Source: Roseateles_C aquae
Lineage (GTDB): Bacteria > Pseudomonadota > Gammaproteobacteria > Burkholderiales > Burkholderiaceae_C
Direction: 5' to 3'
Length of the DNA stretch: 64,000 bases
Assembly (NCBI RefSeq): GCF_032337115.1
Contig: NZ_JAVXZY010000001.1
Location: 1,054,001-1,118,000 of the forward strand
In this document: positions 46,404 to 55,939 of the stretch, piece after piece
Position numbering within the stretch: the first letter of the stretch is position 1
Layout of the letters: each line of letters starts with the position of its first letter
Translations under genes and position numbers: made by a program
The notes under the pieces: model-generated
Told to the model about the DNA's origin: nothing
The model's database searches: none
The model's input: the letters and a program-made list of their open reading frames with translations, nothing else

Positions 46404-46984
46404 GCAGCGCAAACGCCATTGGCCTGGCGCCGGCGCATCAAGCCAGCCAGCCCCGCCCCGCCCAGCAGCCCTAAGGCCAGGCTGCTGGGCTCGGGCACCG
46501 CGCTCAGCTGCAGGCTCGCCTGCAGGGCTCTGTTGCCCGAGTACAGATAGCTCAAGCCCTGATTGGGGTTCCCGGGCTGACTGCTCAGCATGAGCGTCAG
46601 CGTACCGGCGGACAGCACATCCAGGTGCAGCGTGCCCAGTTCCACAGCCGCCTGCGCCAGATTAGCCAAGGCTGGGAAGCGCGAGCCGGCCATGCTGCCG
46701 TCGCCCAGCAGCGCCCCATCGTCATCCCAGCCGCTGGCCACGCTGATGCCCTTGATACGTGCCTGCGTGGCATCCAGGCCGATGCCAAAGCCAAAGCTGA
46801 GCAGCAGTTCGTCGCCGGCCAAAGCCGCAAAGGGTTGCTCCAGCACGACCTTCACATCCAGACCTTGGCCAACGATGGCCGGCCCCTGTGCCTGCAGGCT
46901 CAGGCTGACGGCAGATGCTCCGGTTGCCGCCGTCGCCAGACCCAGTGCCAAGGCCAGCGTACGCCACAGTGATAGCTTGCTCAT
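46391..46984 (-). CDS. PEP-CTERM sorting domain-containing secreted protein
   Basis: 197 residues from ATG 46984, with AAGGGAA upstream. A signal peptide (LALALGLATAATGASA) precedes a cohesin-like beta-rich body (VDVKVVLEQPF-type strands, residues about 30-165). The C-terminus is a standard PEP-CTERM signal: VPEPSSLALGLLGG, hydrophobic span, then RRRQ. Such proteins are cut and exported by exosortase, often with exopolysaccharide. It lies 19 bp after the phospholipase gene, and its last 13 bp overlap the convergent mipA-type gene. Confidence 0.88.
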   Translation of the reverse strand: MSKLSLWRTLALALGLATAATGASAVSLSLQAQGPAIVGQGLDVKVVLEQPFAALAGDELLLSFGFGIGLDATQARIKGISVASGWDDDGALLGDGSMAGSRFPALANLAQAAVELGTLHLDVLSAGTLTLMLSSQPGNPNQGLSYLYSGNRALQASLQLSAVPEPSSLALGLLGGAGLAGLMRRRQANGVCAAQKL

Positions 46985-47003
46985 TTCGTTCCCTTCGGTG
47001 CAC

Positions 47004-49628
47004 TCATTGCTTGTTGAAGATGTCGTACCAGGCGCGGTAGTCGACCTGGGTGATGCAGCTATCCGCATCGAGATTGGCCAGCGGCTGATAGCGAGGCTGA
47101 CCAGCACAAGCACCTAGCGCATTGCGCAGCTGCTCGCGATCGGCGGCGTCAATGCGGCCATCGCCATTCAGATCACCGGGCTTGAGTACCCGCAGGTCCA
47201 GCCGCGGTGCGGCCTCGCCGTAGCCATCGTTGAGGAAGAGACCGATGAAGTACTCACCTTCGGCTAGGCCGCTGATCACCTGGCTGCCCGCGGGCGCGGC
47301 CACATAGTTCCACTTCAAGGAGCTGTTGCTGCCGGGCACCCAACCCTTGCGATAAATGCCAATCCAGTGCTTGCTGCCTGCCGGTAGCCCCTGCCAGGCC
47401 ACCGACAGCGACTCGCCCACGCGGATTGCCTTGGCATTGCCGCTGAATGTGACCGTCGAAGCCGGTGGCGGCACCGTCAGCGGCGGCGGCGAGGCCTGGG
47501 CCACGGCCAGGCCATTGAGCACGGGATCGGTGTAGTCCAGGCCGCAGCCCTCCAGGTGGCCGCTGAGGCGGCGCCAGTAGCTGCTGTCGCCATCGACGGT
47601 CACGCCAAGGTCGTACCAGCCCTGGCTGTATTCAACATTGCGGACCAGGCTGCGCGTCTGCCCCGCTGGCACCGTCACGCTGAGCTGGGCCTTGTCGCCA
47701 TAGGACAGATCGCTGAGCTTGAAGCTCAGGCTGGCGCTGCCGCCGTTGAAGCAGTCGATGCGGACCGACCTGCTCGCCGCATCGTCCTGCACCGACACCT
47801 CGGCCAGCCGGGCGCTGCCGGCGAAGTTACCGCGGTATTCACGAACGAAGCCGTTGTGGCTGTGCACCGCCAGCGCGTAGTCCTTGCTGCTCCAGTTCCA
47901 AACCTCGTTGTCGATGCGTTTGCCGGCCTCGACCGTGTAGTGCCAGGGCCCGTCACTGCGCAGCGTCGAGTAGACGATGAAGGCGGCGGCAGCCGAGCCC
48001 GTTGCGGCGCCATTGGCCAGGCTGAGCATGAACTGCTGCGCGCTGGCCGAGGCCTTGCCGCTGGTAGCGCAGCGGTAAGGCAAGGCGCAGGCTGGCCGTG
48101 CCTGCGCGCCGCTGACGCTCTCTTGGCGAGGCAGCACCTGCTGTGCAGGCGGCAGCGCCGACGCCGAACCCCAGCCCTTGAAATAGAGCGCGGTGGCCGG
48201 CACGGTGGCCGGCCAGGCGGCATTCGGGTTGAGGAAGTTGAAGGCGCTGGTCAGATCGCCACTCACCGCGCGCCGCCAGGGCGAGATCGCCGCGCAGTGC
48301 ACGCGCTCGCGCGCCAGGCCCCGCCCCTGCACCGCCCATTCCTCGATGAAGCGGATCAAGGAGGTGTGATCGAAGAGCTGTGAGCAAACACGCCCGCCCT
48401 TGCTCCAGGGCGACACCACCGTCGTCGGCACCCGCGGGCCCAGGCCTATCGGCTCGCCCTGGTAGACCTCGCCCTGCGTGGCATTGGCCAGCGTGCTGCG
48501 GCCGCGATCGCTGTTGAGCGCGGGCATGGTCGGCGGCATGTGGTCAAAGAAGCCGTCGTTCTCGTCGTAGGTGATGATCAGCGCCGTCTTGGCCCAAACA
48601 GCAGGATTGCTGACCAGAGCGGCCAGCAGCCGGGCGCTGAAGTTCTCGCCGGCATTGGGCGTGGCTTCCGGATGCTCGCAGTATTCGGTCGGCGCGCAGA
48701 TCCAGCTGACCTGGGGCAGGCGATCGGCTCGCACATCGGCGGCGAACTGGTCGATCAGCCACTGGCCGCTGGTGCCGCTGGCATTGGCTGCCGTCGAGCC
48801 CGGCGCATAGGCACGGCCCTTCTGGTACAGCGGCGAGGCCGGTGTCAGCGGCCGGCCCTGGGCATCAACACGGAAGTTCTTGAAGTACTGCAGGTAGTTG
48901 TCGCCGTAGTTGTCCCACTCCTGGTAGACCTTCCAGCTGATGCCGACGCCCTCCAGCTGTTCCGCATAGCTCGGCCATTCGATACCGGCGGCGGCCGGGT
49001 TGTCGTTGGCGATATCGGCGTTGTAGACGCCGTTGGTGACGTTGTAGAGGCGGCCATCGCCAATGCCGGTGACGTTGCCGCCGCTGTGACCACTCAGCGC
49101 GTAAAAGCGGTTCGGGTCGGTCGGGCCAAACACGGCGCAGTGGTAGGCATCACAGACGGTGAAGGCATCGGCCAGCGCGTAGTAGAAGGGCAGGTCCTGG
49201 CGATTGAAGTAGCCCAGGCTGCGCACGCTCTTCTTTGCAATCCAGGCGTTCCAATCCTTCCAGGTTTGTTCCGAGCCCTTCCAGGAATGGTCCAGGCCGA
49301 TGCGCAGCGCATTGGTGTTCTTGATGTCGAAGTGATAGGGCAGCACCGTCTTGCTGCCATCGGGCTGATACCAGACCGGCTTGCCCGAGGGCAGCGTGAT
49401 GGCGCGCGGATCGCTGAAGCCGCGCACGCCGGCCAGCGTGCCGTAGTAGCTGTCGAACGAGCGGTTTTCCTGCATCAGGACGACGATGTGCTCGACGTCG
49501 GCGATGCTGCCGCTGCGCGCCTGCGCCGGCAAAGCGGCGGCACGCGCCAGTGTCTTGGCAAACAGCGGCGGCGCCGCCAGCCCCAGCATCGAAGCCCCGA
49601 GGAATTTACGACGTGAAGCGCCTGCCAT
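47004..49628 (-). CDS. Phospholipase C (phosphoesterase family) with C-terminal dockerin-like domain
   Basis: 874 residues, longer than the usual 700. A twin-arginine signal SRRKFLGAS is at residues 5-13. The acid-phosphatase-like catalytic domain shows VVLMQENRSFDSYYGTLAG, HCAVFGPTDPNRFYALSG and TYDENDGFFDHMPP with the metal ligands. Two DUF756 beta-domains follow (about 520-720), then an Ig/FN-like domain (about 735-815). The last 57 residues contain DLNGDGRIDAADREQL and NLDADSCITQVDYRAW, two EF-hand-like repeats as in type I dockerins. Exported folded by Tat; likely cleaves phosphatidylcholine-type lipids. Confidence 0.9.
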   Translation of the reverse strand: MAGASRRKFLGASMLGLAAPPLFAKTLARAAALPAQARSGSIADVEHIVVLMQENRSFDSYYGTLAGVRGFSDPRAITLPSGKPVWYQPDGSKTVLPYHFDIKNTNALRIGLDHSWKGSEQTWKDWNAWIAKKSVRSLGYFNRQDLPFYYALADAFTVCDAYHCAVFGPTDPNRFYALSGHSGGNVTGIGDGRLYNVTNGVYNADIANDNPAAAGIEWPSYAEQLEGVGISWKVYQEWDNYGDNYLQYFKNFRVDAQGRPLTPASPLYQKGRAYAPGSTAANASGTSGQWLIDQFAADVRADRLPQVSWICAPTEYCEHPEATPNAGENFSARLLAALVSNPAVWAKTALIITYDENDGFFDHMPPTMPALNSDRGRSTLANATQGEVYQGEPIGLGPRVPTTVVSPWSKGGRVCSQLFDHTSLIRFIEEWAVQGRGLARERVHCAAISPWRRAVSGDLTSAFNFLNPNAAWPATVPATALYFKGWGSASALPPAQQVLPRQESVSGAQARPACALPYRCATSGKASASAQQFMLSLANGAATGSAAAAFIVYSTLRSDGPWHYTVEAGKRIDNEVWNWSSKDYALAVHSHNGFVREYRGNFAGSARLAEVSVQDDAASRSVRIDCFNGGSASLSFKLSDLSYGDKAQLSVTVPAGQTRSLVRNVEYSQGWYDLGVTVDGDSSYWRRLSGHLEGCGLDYTDPVLNGLAVAQASPPPLTVPPPASTVTFSGNAKAIRVGESLSVAWQGLPAGSKHWIGIYRKGWVPGSNSSLKWNYVAAPAGSQVISGLAEGEYFIGLFLNDGYGEAAPRLDLRVLKPGDLNGDGRIDAADREQLRNALGACAGQPRYQPLANLDADSCITQVDYRAWYDIFNKQ

Positions 49629-49704
49629 GCTGAACCTGCCATCCCTGCGTTTGAAAGGGCGGCAGTATCGGCAGCGCTCAAGTCAGCATGGTGACGGCAC
49701 GATG

Positions 49705-50988
49705 TCAGCGTTGGCGCAGGTAGGCGGCAGCGCCCTCGCCGGCCACCCAGCCGCTGGCCATGCTGGCGGTGAGCAGATAACCACCGGTCGGTGCTTCCCA
49801 GTCCAGCATCTCGCCGGCGCAGAAGACACCGGGCAACTGTTGCAACATCAGCGTCCCGTCCATGCCTTCCAGGCGGACCCCGCCCGCGGTGCTGATCGCC
49901 TCGGCCATCGGCCGCGGCGCTGCCAGACGCAGCGGCAGGCGCTTGAGCACGGCCGCCAGCGTCATCGGATCGCCGTACTCCTCTTTGCTCAAGACCTCAT
50001 GCAGCAGGCCGGCCTTCAAGCCCTCGATGCCGAGCCGGCTCTTCAGATGGGTAGACATCGAACGCGAGCCTCGCGGCCGTGCTACTTCAGCGCTCACAAA
50101 GTCGACGCTGCGATCGGGCAGCAGGTCGAGATGGATCAGCGCCTCGCCAAACTCCTCGATCTCATCGCGCAGCAGTGCCGAGGCGGCGTAGATCAATGAG
50201 CCCTCGATACCGCTGGCCGTGATGACGAACTCGCCTTGCCGTTCGAAGCGGCGGCCGCTGCGGCCCTCCAAGTACAGCGCGACCGGCTTGACCGGCAGAC
50301 CAGCGAAGCGCTCCACAAAGAGCGGGCTCCAGCCTGCACGCCCTGCACCAGCTCGCGCCAATCCGAGGTCGAAGCCGCAATTGGCTGGCCTGAGCCCGGC
50401 GATGTCGACCCCCCGGGCTGCCAGCACCGGCACCCAGCCGGCATTGGAGCCCAGCTGTGGCCACGAGGCGCCGCCGAGGGCCAGCACCAGCACGTCGGCA
50501 GCAACGGTGATCTCCTCACCGCCATGCGCAAAGCGCAGCTCGCGGGCCTCGTTCCAGCCCAGCCAGTGGTGCCGCATATGAAAGCGCACCCCGGACTCGC
50601 GCAGCCGCGACAGCCAGGCACGCAGCAGCGGTGCTGCCTTCATGCTGACCGGAAAGACCCGCCCCGAACTGCCGACAAAGGTTTCAACCCCCAGCCCTTC
50701 GGCCCAGCGCCGCAGGCCCGGTCCATCCAGATGACGCAGCCAGGCCGAGACCTGTTCGCAGCGCTCGGCAAAGCGGCTGTTGAACTGTTCTTCCGGCTCG
50801 GAATGAGTGAGGTTGAGCCCACCCTTGCCGGCCAGCAGGAATTTGCGGCCGACCGAGGGCATGGCGTCATAGACATCGACTTGCAGCCCTGCCGCCTGCA
50901 GCCGCTCTGCCGCCATCAAGCCAGCCGGACCACCGCCAATGACGATGGCATGGCGCTGAGGAACTGGGCTGGCGATGGACTGCGGCAT
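49705..50988 (-). CDS. NAD(P)/FAD-dependent oxidoreductase (HI0933-like, TIGR03862)
   Basis: 427 residues from ATG 50988. N-terminal FAD-binding VIGGGPAGLMAAERLQAAG, then PSVGRKFLLAGKGGLNLTH, the diagnostic segment of HI0933-type flavoproteins, and the C-terminal CAGEMLDWEAPTGGYLLTASMASG, which closes the FAD site. The family is uncharacterised in most bacteria. It stands alone between the phospholipase and the kinase genes. Confidence 0.9.
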   Translation of the reverse strand: MPQSIASPVPQRHAIVIGGGPAGLMAAERLQAAGLQVDVYDAMPSVGRKFLLAGKGGLNLTHSEPEEQFNSRFAERCEQVSAWLRHLDGPGLRRWAEGLGVETFVGSSGRVFPVSMKAAPLLRAWLSRLRESGVRFHMRHHWLGWNEARELRFAHGGEEITVAADVLVLALGGASWPQLGSNAGWVPVLAARGVDIAGLRPANCGFDLGLARAGAGRAGWSPLFVERFAGLPVKPVALYLEGRSGRRFERQGEFVITASGIEGSLIYAASALLRDEIEEFGEALIHLDLLPDRSVDFVSAEVARPRGSRSMSTHLKSRLGIEGLKAGLLHEVLSKEEYGDPMTLAAVLKRLPLRLAAPRPMAEAISTAGGVRLEGMDGTLMLQQLPGVFCAGEMLDWEAPTGGYLLTASMASGWVAGEGAAAYLRQR

Positions 50989-51032
50989 GTGGCAAGACAA
51001 AGTGCGTACGGGGGGCGACAGTGTGACAGAGA

Positions 51033-54020
51033 TCAGTCAGGCGCTGGTGGCAGCGGCAGGCTGACAAGAAAACGTGTTCCCAGCCCCGGTTCACTGCCAA
51101 CCTCGATCTGCCCACCGTGGCGTTTGACGACGCGCTGCACGATGTCCAGGCCCAGGCCGCTCCCTTCGCCGATGCCCTTGGTTGTAAAAAAGGGCTCGAA
51201 GATGCGCGGCAGCACCGCGGGATCGATGCCGGTTCCGCTGTCCTGGCACTCGACATGCAACAGCTCACCCTGCTGGCGCAATGCCAGGCGCAGCCGGCCT
51301 CCCTGCGGCATCGCCTGCAGCGCGTTGTGGATCAAATTGCTCCAGACCTGGTTGAGCTCATCAGGCCAACAGAGCAGGCGTGGAACCGGCTCGAAACAAG
51401 TCTCCAGCTCGATGCCGCGACGCAATTGGTGCTGACATAGCGTCAGCGCCAGTTCCAGACCTTCACGCACATCGGCCAGCACCGGGCTGGCACCGGCATC
51501 GATGCGCGCATAGCTGCGCAGCGAGAAGACGATCTTGCCGACCCGCTCGACTGCACGGCCGATGTTGTCGGCGTTGACAAACAGTTGCGACAGGCCGAGC
51601 GCCCCTTGCAACAGCCGCGCCTGCTGCGCATGCCTCAGCAAGGGCAGCAGGGCCTCCAGCTGATCGTCGCAACGCATCTGCACCAACAGCTCGGCACAGC
51701 GCTGTACATCGGGCACACCGAGTTCCTGCAGGCGCTGGGCCAGCTGTCGTTGCAATGCCCGTTCCTCTCGCGAGCCCAGCCAGCGAGGTGGTCGGTCCAA
51801 AAGCTTGATCCAGTCCAGGAAGCGCTGCAAGGCTTCGACATCGAGGCTGCGCAGCAGCGCCGGCAGTGTCAGCAAGCTGGCGCTCAGCGCCTCACGCAGG
51901 TTCTCGCCACTGCCCTTGATCGCGGCAATCGGCGTGTTGATCTCATGGGCCACATTGGCAACCAGCTGGCCCAGGGACGCCAGCTTCTCCTGCTGAACAC
52001 GCACCGCCTGCGCCTCAACATTGGCCAGCGCGATCGCCGCATAGGCGCCGAGGCTGCGCATGATGGCCAGCTCGCGCTCGCCGAAGGCGCCAGCGCGAAA
52101 GGCCTGGGCGCTCAACACGCCAAGTACGCGATCACCTTGGCGCAGTGGGGTGTAGATCTTGCTGCGGGTGTGGCGCGTGCCGGCGATCACCAGGCGCGGG
52201 TCGTTGTCGTCGTGAACCACGATGTCAATGCCTTCTCGGGCGCAGCGTGGCGCGCGGCGCTGCGGGTCATCGAGCGCATAGCTCAGCGGCGCGATCCGCT
52301 CACCGGCTTCCATGCCATAGAGCAGCTCCAGCCGGCCCGCGAGGCTGTCCACACGGAACAGCGTCAGGCTGTCCAACGGCAGCATCGAGTTCGCATGGAT
52401 CTGGAGCGCCGCGAAAATCGATTCAAACTCCAGAGAAGCAGTGATCTCGCGGCCCACTGCCGCCAGTTGCTCCAGTGTTGTCTTCGACTGCTGCAGCGCT
52501 TCGGCCCGCAATGCCTCAGCGCGCGATTCCTCGCGCAGCCGCGCCAGCTCAGCCCTTGCTCGCTGCCCCTCCTGCTCCAACTGCACCGCCACGGCACGCT
52601 GTTTCAACTCATGCCCCTGGAGCTCACGATTCGCCTGCCAGGCAAGTTGATCGGCGGCATAGGCTTGCTCGTAGTCGCCCAGCGCTGCATGAGTTTGGGC
52701 CAATTGCTGCAGCAACTCGACGGGCAGTCGATAACCGTCAATGCCCCTCGCCATGTCCAACGCCTGCTGCAAGTACAGCAGCGACTGCCGCAAGTGCGCA
52801 GACCGAACGGCGCCCTCGGGTGCAGCGAGAACGGTGGCGCGCGCCAGCACCATCAGCGCAGCGACCTGATCGTTCTTCAGCGCCGTCGGCAAGTCCAGCA
52901 ACGCTCGCGCCTGCGCCGCCGCCTCGTCGATCCGACCGAGCGCGAGAAGGCACCTGACGACATCGATCTGTACACGCAGCCACAAATCACTGTGACCCTG
53001 AGCAAGTGCGGCACGCTGTAGGCTCTGGTAATGCACCAGGGCCTGCGCGTCCTCACCGCGTTGACGCTCCAGATCGCCCAGTCGGCGCAGACTCAGGCCA
53101 TGCAATCGGGAGCCCGGCTGCTGCATGGCCAATGAGTCGATCAGCAAGGCCTGGGCGGCATCCAAATGACCCAGCTCGGCCAATCTGGCCGCCGTCTGCG
53201 ACATCGCCAGTCCCAGCACATAGGGCGCGCCGAGCGCACGGGCGAGTTCCAGGCTGTGCTGCGCCCAGATCAAGCCGTTGCCCGGATCGTTCAGATAGGC
53301 GTAGGCATCACTCACATTGCCCGCGGCGATCACCGCCAGGCGCTTCTGCCCTGTGGCCATGGCGCACTCGCCTGCTGCAATGGCATGCTCTATGGCGGCT
53401 CGCCAGCGAGCTGCGCGCGCCGCATGAGCAGCCAGGGTGAATTCGCTCAAGGCACGCATGGCGGTGCCGGCGCCGGCACCAAAGTCGAGCGCATGCTGGG
53501 CTTCGTCAAGACCTTCAAAGGCACCGCGATACAGCGCCATTCGAACGACATAGGCGCGCGCCATCCAGCGCCTGTTCGCCTCAGGCTCGGCGGCATCGAG
53601 TACGGCCTCCAGAGCCTCGTCAACGCCTCTCTGATTGCCCAATGCGAAATGCATTTCGGCCAGCAAAAGCCAGGCGTCGGCCTGCCCGGTGACATCGGCA
53701 CAGGCGGCAAAACCCGCCATAGCCAGATCCGCTTTCTGACTCGCGAGCTCGAACTGGCCAAGCAGCAAGGCGTGCTCGCCGCGCACCAAGTCCAGCCGTG
53801 CCAATACGGCTCGCCCCTCGGCAGCCGGCAGTTTGGCGGCGGCCAGCCGCGACTCGGCGACTTCCACCAGCTGCAGCGCGCGCGACGTGTCGCGTTGCCG
53901 CAGGTGCCAGGCCAGATGCAGGGCAGTCTCCAGGCACTCCTGCGCGCTGCAGGCCGCCTGGTAAGCCTGTTCGAGCAGCGCGAGTTGCTGCTCATCGATA
54001 AAGAGTTCAACCCGCCGCAT
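51033..54020 (-). CDS. Cytosolic TPR-GAF sensor histidine kinase
   Basis: 995 residues, with no signal peptide or membrane helix. Residues 1-480 are TPR-like helical repeats; a coiled coil (about 480-530) leads to a GAF domain (about 535-685). The dimerisation box NVAHEINTPIAAIKG has the phospho-acceptor His near residue 692. The C-terminal ATPase has N box NQVWSNLIHNALQAM, G1 DSGTGID and G2 GEGSGLGLDIV. The region between H box and N box is unusually long (about 190 residues). No response regulator gene is adjacent, so it is an orphan. It lies 84 bp after an SDR gene. Confidence 0.9.
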   Translation of the reverse strand: MRRVELFIDEQQLALLEQAYQAACSAQECLETALHLAWHLRQRDTSRALQLVEVAESRLAAAKLPAAEGRAVLARLDLVRGEHALLLGQFELASQKADLAMAGFAACADVTGQADAWLLLAEMHFALGNQRGVDEALEAVLDAAEPEANRRWMARAYVVRMALYRGAFEGLDEAQHALDFGAGAGTAMRALSEFTLAAHAARAARWRAAIEHAIAAGECAMATGQKRLAVIAAGNVSDAYAYLNDPGNGLIWAQHSLELARALGAPYVLGLAMSQTAARLAELGHLDAAQALLIDSLAMQQPGSRLHGLSLRRLGDLERQRGEDAQALVHYQSLQRAALAQGHSDLWLRVQIDVVRCLLALGRIDEAAAQARALLDLPTALKNDQVAALMVLARATVLAAPEGAVRSAHLRQSLLYLQQALDMARGIDGYRLPVELLQQLAQTHAALGDYEQAYAADQLAWQANRELQGHELKQRAVAVQLEQEGQRARAELARLREESRAEALRAEALQQSKTTLEQLAAVGREITASLEFESIFAALQIHANSMLPLDSLTLFRVDSLAGRLELLYGMEAGERIAPLSYALDDPQRRAPRCAREGIDIVVHDDNDPRLVIAGTRHTRSKIYTPLRQGDRVLGVLSAQAFRAGAFGERELAIMRSLGAYAAIALANVEAQAVRVQQEKLASLGQLVANVAHEINTPIAAIKGSGENLREALSASLLTLPALLRSLDVEALQRFLDWIKLLDRPPRWLGSREERALQRQLAQRLQELGVPDVQRCAELLVQMRCDDQLEALLPLLRHAQQARLLQGALGLSQLFVNADNIGRAVERVGKIVFSLRSYARIDAGASPVLADVREGLELALTLCQHQLRRGIELETCFEPVPRLLCWPDELNQVWSNLIHNALQAMPQGGRLRLALRQQGELLHVECQDSGTGIDPAVLPRIFEPFFTTKGIGEGSGLGLDIVQRVVKRHGGQIEVGSEPGLGTRFLVSLPLPPAPD

Positions 54021-54104
54021 GCACGTCCTCCGCTGCAGCAGCGTGCCCTTGGCCGCCTCGCCGCGGCCTCGATGCTAACAAGCCAGTGGCCAGTGCAGGC
54101 CAGC

Positions 54105-55001
54105 TCAGGCGCCGCGCAGCAACTCGGCGATGTGCTCGCCGAGCTCCGGCTTGTCCTTGAACGGGCTGCTCGGATTGCGCAGCTGCATCACATCCTCGCA
54201 ACGCGTCTGCACGCCGGACAGCACCTTGGGGTGGCTGAAGATGTAGAACTGCTCGTCGTCCGTCGCGGCGAAGACCATGGCCGCGACCTCGGCGGCCGTG
54301 ACCTTGCCCGAGCTGACCGCCTTGTCGCTCATGGCCTGCGAGATCAGCTGGCTCTTGGTCGGCTTCGTCATCGCGAACTCGCCCGGCCGGTTGCGATGGC
54401 TTTGCGAGATGCCGGTGGGCACGAAGAAGGGGCACAGCACCGAGCAGTGGATCCGCTGGGTGACCAGGGCCAGGTCTTGATACAGCGTCTCGCTCAAGGA
54501 CACCACCGCATGCTTGGAGACGTTGTAAACGCCCATATTCGGCGCGTTCACCATGCCGGCCATCGAGGCGGTGTTGACGATATGGCCTTCATACGCGGGA
54601 TCGGCCTCGGCGGCGGCCAGCATCATCGGCGTGAACAGGCGAACGCCGTGGACCACGCCCATCAGGTTCACGCCCAGCACCCATTCCCAATCGGCCAGGG
54701 TGTTCTCCCAGATCAGGCCGCCGGAGCCGACGCCGGCATTGTTGAAAACGAAATGCGGGGCGCCAAAACGGGCCTGCACGGCCGCGGCCAAGGCCTCCAT
54801 CTGATCGGCCTTGGCCACGTCAACACGCTGGGCCAGGACCTGATGGCCGGCGAATTCGGCCGTGGCGCGTTCCAGCGCATCGGCCTGCACATCGCAGAGC
54901 ACCAGATTCATGCCGCGCGCGGCGGCCAGGCGAGCCACTTCCAGGCCGAAGCCCGAGCCTGCGCCGGTGATGACCGCTGTCTTGCCTTGGTATTGCTTCA
55001 T
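54105..55001 (-). CDS. Short-chain dehydrogenase/reductase (SDR)
   Basis: 298 residues from ATG 55001. NAD(P)-binding TGAGSGFG at about residues 12-19, NNAG motif in FVFNNAGVGSGG, and the catalytic YNVSK near residue 160. Classical SDR with a C-terminal extension of about 40 residues. Substrate unknown. It is the last gene of a run with a CurA-like reductase, a GNAT and a GST-like protein; 8 bp separate it from the GST gene. Confidence 0.93.
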   Translation of the reverse strand: MKQYQGKTAVITGAGSGFGLEVARLAAARGMNLVLCDVQADALERATAEFAGHQVLAQRVDVAKADQMEALAAAVQARFGAPHFVFNNAGVGSGGLIWENTLADWEWVLGVNLMGVVHGVRLFTPMMLAAAEADPAYEGHIVNTASMAGMVNAPNMGVYNVSKHAVVSLSETLYQDLALVTQRIHCSVLCPFFVPTGISQSHRNRPGEFAMTKPTKSQLISQAMSDKAVSSGKVTAAEVAAMVFAATDDEQFYIFSHPKVLSGVQTRCEDVMQLRNPSSPFKDKPELGEHIAELLRGA

Positions 55002-55009
55002 CGAATGCC

Positions 55010-55939
55010 TCACTGATCTTGGCTGCGCAAGGCATAGCCGATGCGCGGGAAATGCACGTGCACGGTGCCGGCGCGCTCGTCCTGGCGGCTCAGCGTGATC
55101 TGCCCGGCGCTGAGGCCGACCAGCTTGCCGGCGATGACGTCGCTGGCGTAATCGGTGGCGCTGACGTTCACGGGTTGGCCGGCCTCGAATCCCAGCCCCG
55201 GCTCGACCTGCACCGGCCACCCCGGCCCCTGGCTGCGAGCAATGGCGATGGCCGCTTCGCTGTCGAGCTTCTCAGCCTGGCCATGGCCAAAGGCAGCCAC
55301 GCGCTCATACCAGGCGGCCAGTCGTGTGAACGGCGCCAGCATGCCCGCGACCGGCGGCGCCCGGCGGATGTACCAGGGGCTTTGCACGACGGCGAAATCG
55401 GCCACGCAGGCCTGCTCACCGAGCAGATAGGGCCGGCCATCGGCCAGCAGCGCCTCGAGGCGCTGCAGATAGCTCGCCAAGGCCGCGGCCGCATCGCGCG
55501 TGCTGGGCCGCTTCATGCCGGCCGTCATCGCCGCGCGATCAGCCGCAAAGGCTTGCAGGAATTCCGGCGGTGCACCAGCGAAGATGGCCGCAGCGCCGGC
55601 CGGCTGCATCGTGTAGGGAATGGCGGCCCAGAACAGATCGCTGTCGGCCCACTGGGCCAGGATCTCGGCCGCACCTGCCGAGGCTGCAGGATACAGCGAG
55701 GGCTGCGGATGCAAGGCCTCAATCACCCGGCACATCAGCGCGGTGTCGCAGAACACATCGCCGCCGATCTGCAGAAACGGTGTGCGCCGGTAGCCGCCGG
55801 TGAGCGCCGCCACATCCGGCTTGGGCAACATCACCGGCACGGTGACGCTGTGCCAGCTCAAGCCCTTGAAGCCCATGATCAGCCGCATCTTCTCGGAGAA
55901 GGGCGAACCGGCGTAGTGATGAAGAATCAAGTCGTTCAA
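55010..55939 (-). CDS. Glutathione S-transferase family protein
   Basis: 309 residues. An N-terminal thioredoxin fold (LILHHYAGSPFSEKMRLIMGF, with Ser in the active-site position, then GGYRRTPFLQIG) is followed by a helical domain (ADFAVVQSPWYIRR) and an extra C-terminal beta-rich segment of about 70 residues. The start is TTG 55939, overlapping the upstream stop as TTGA; no other start fits. Conjugating substrate unknown. Confidence 0.88.
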   Translation of the reverse strand: MNDLILHHYAGSPFSEKMRLIMGFKGLSWHSVTVPVMLPKPDVAALTGGYRRTPFLQIGGDVFCDTALMCRVIEALHPQPSLYPAASAGAAEILAQWADSDLFWAAIPYTMQPAGAAAIFAGAPPEFLQAFAADRAAMTAGMKRPSTRDAAAALASYLQRLEALLADGRPYLLGEQACVADFAVVQSPWYIRRAPPVAGMLAPFTRLAAWYERVAAFGHGQAEKLDSEAAIAIARSQGPGWPVQVEPGLGFEAGQPVNVSATDYASDVIAGKLVGLSAGQITLSRQDERAGTVHVHFPRIGYALRSQDQ

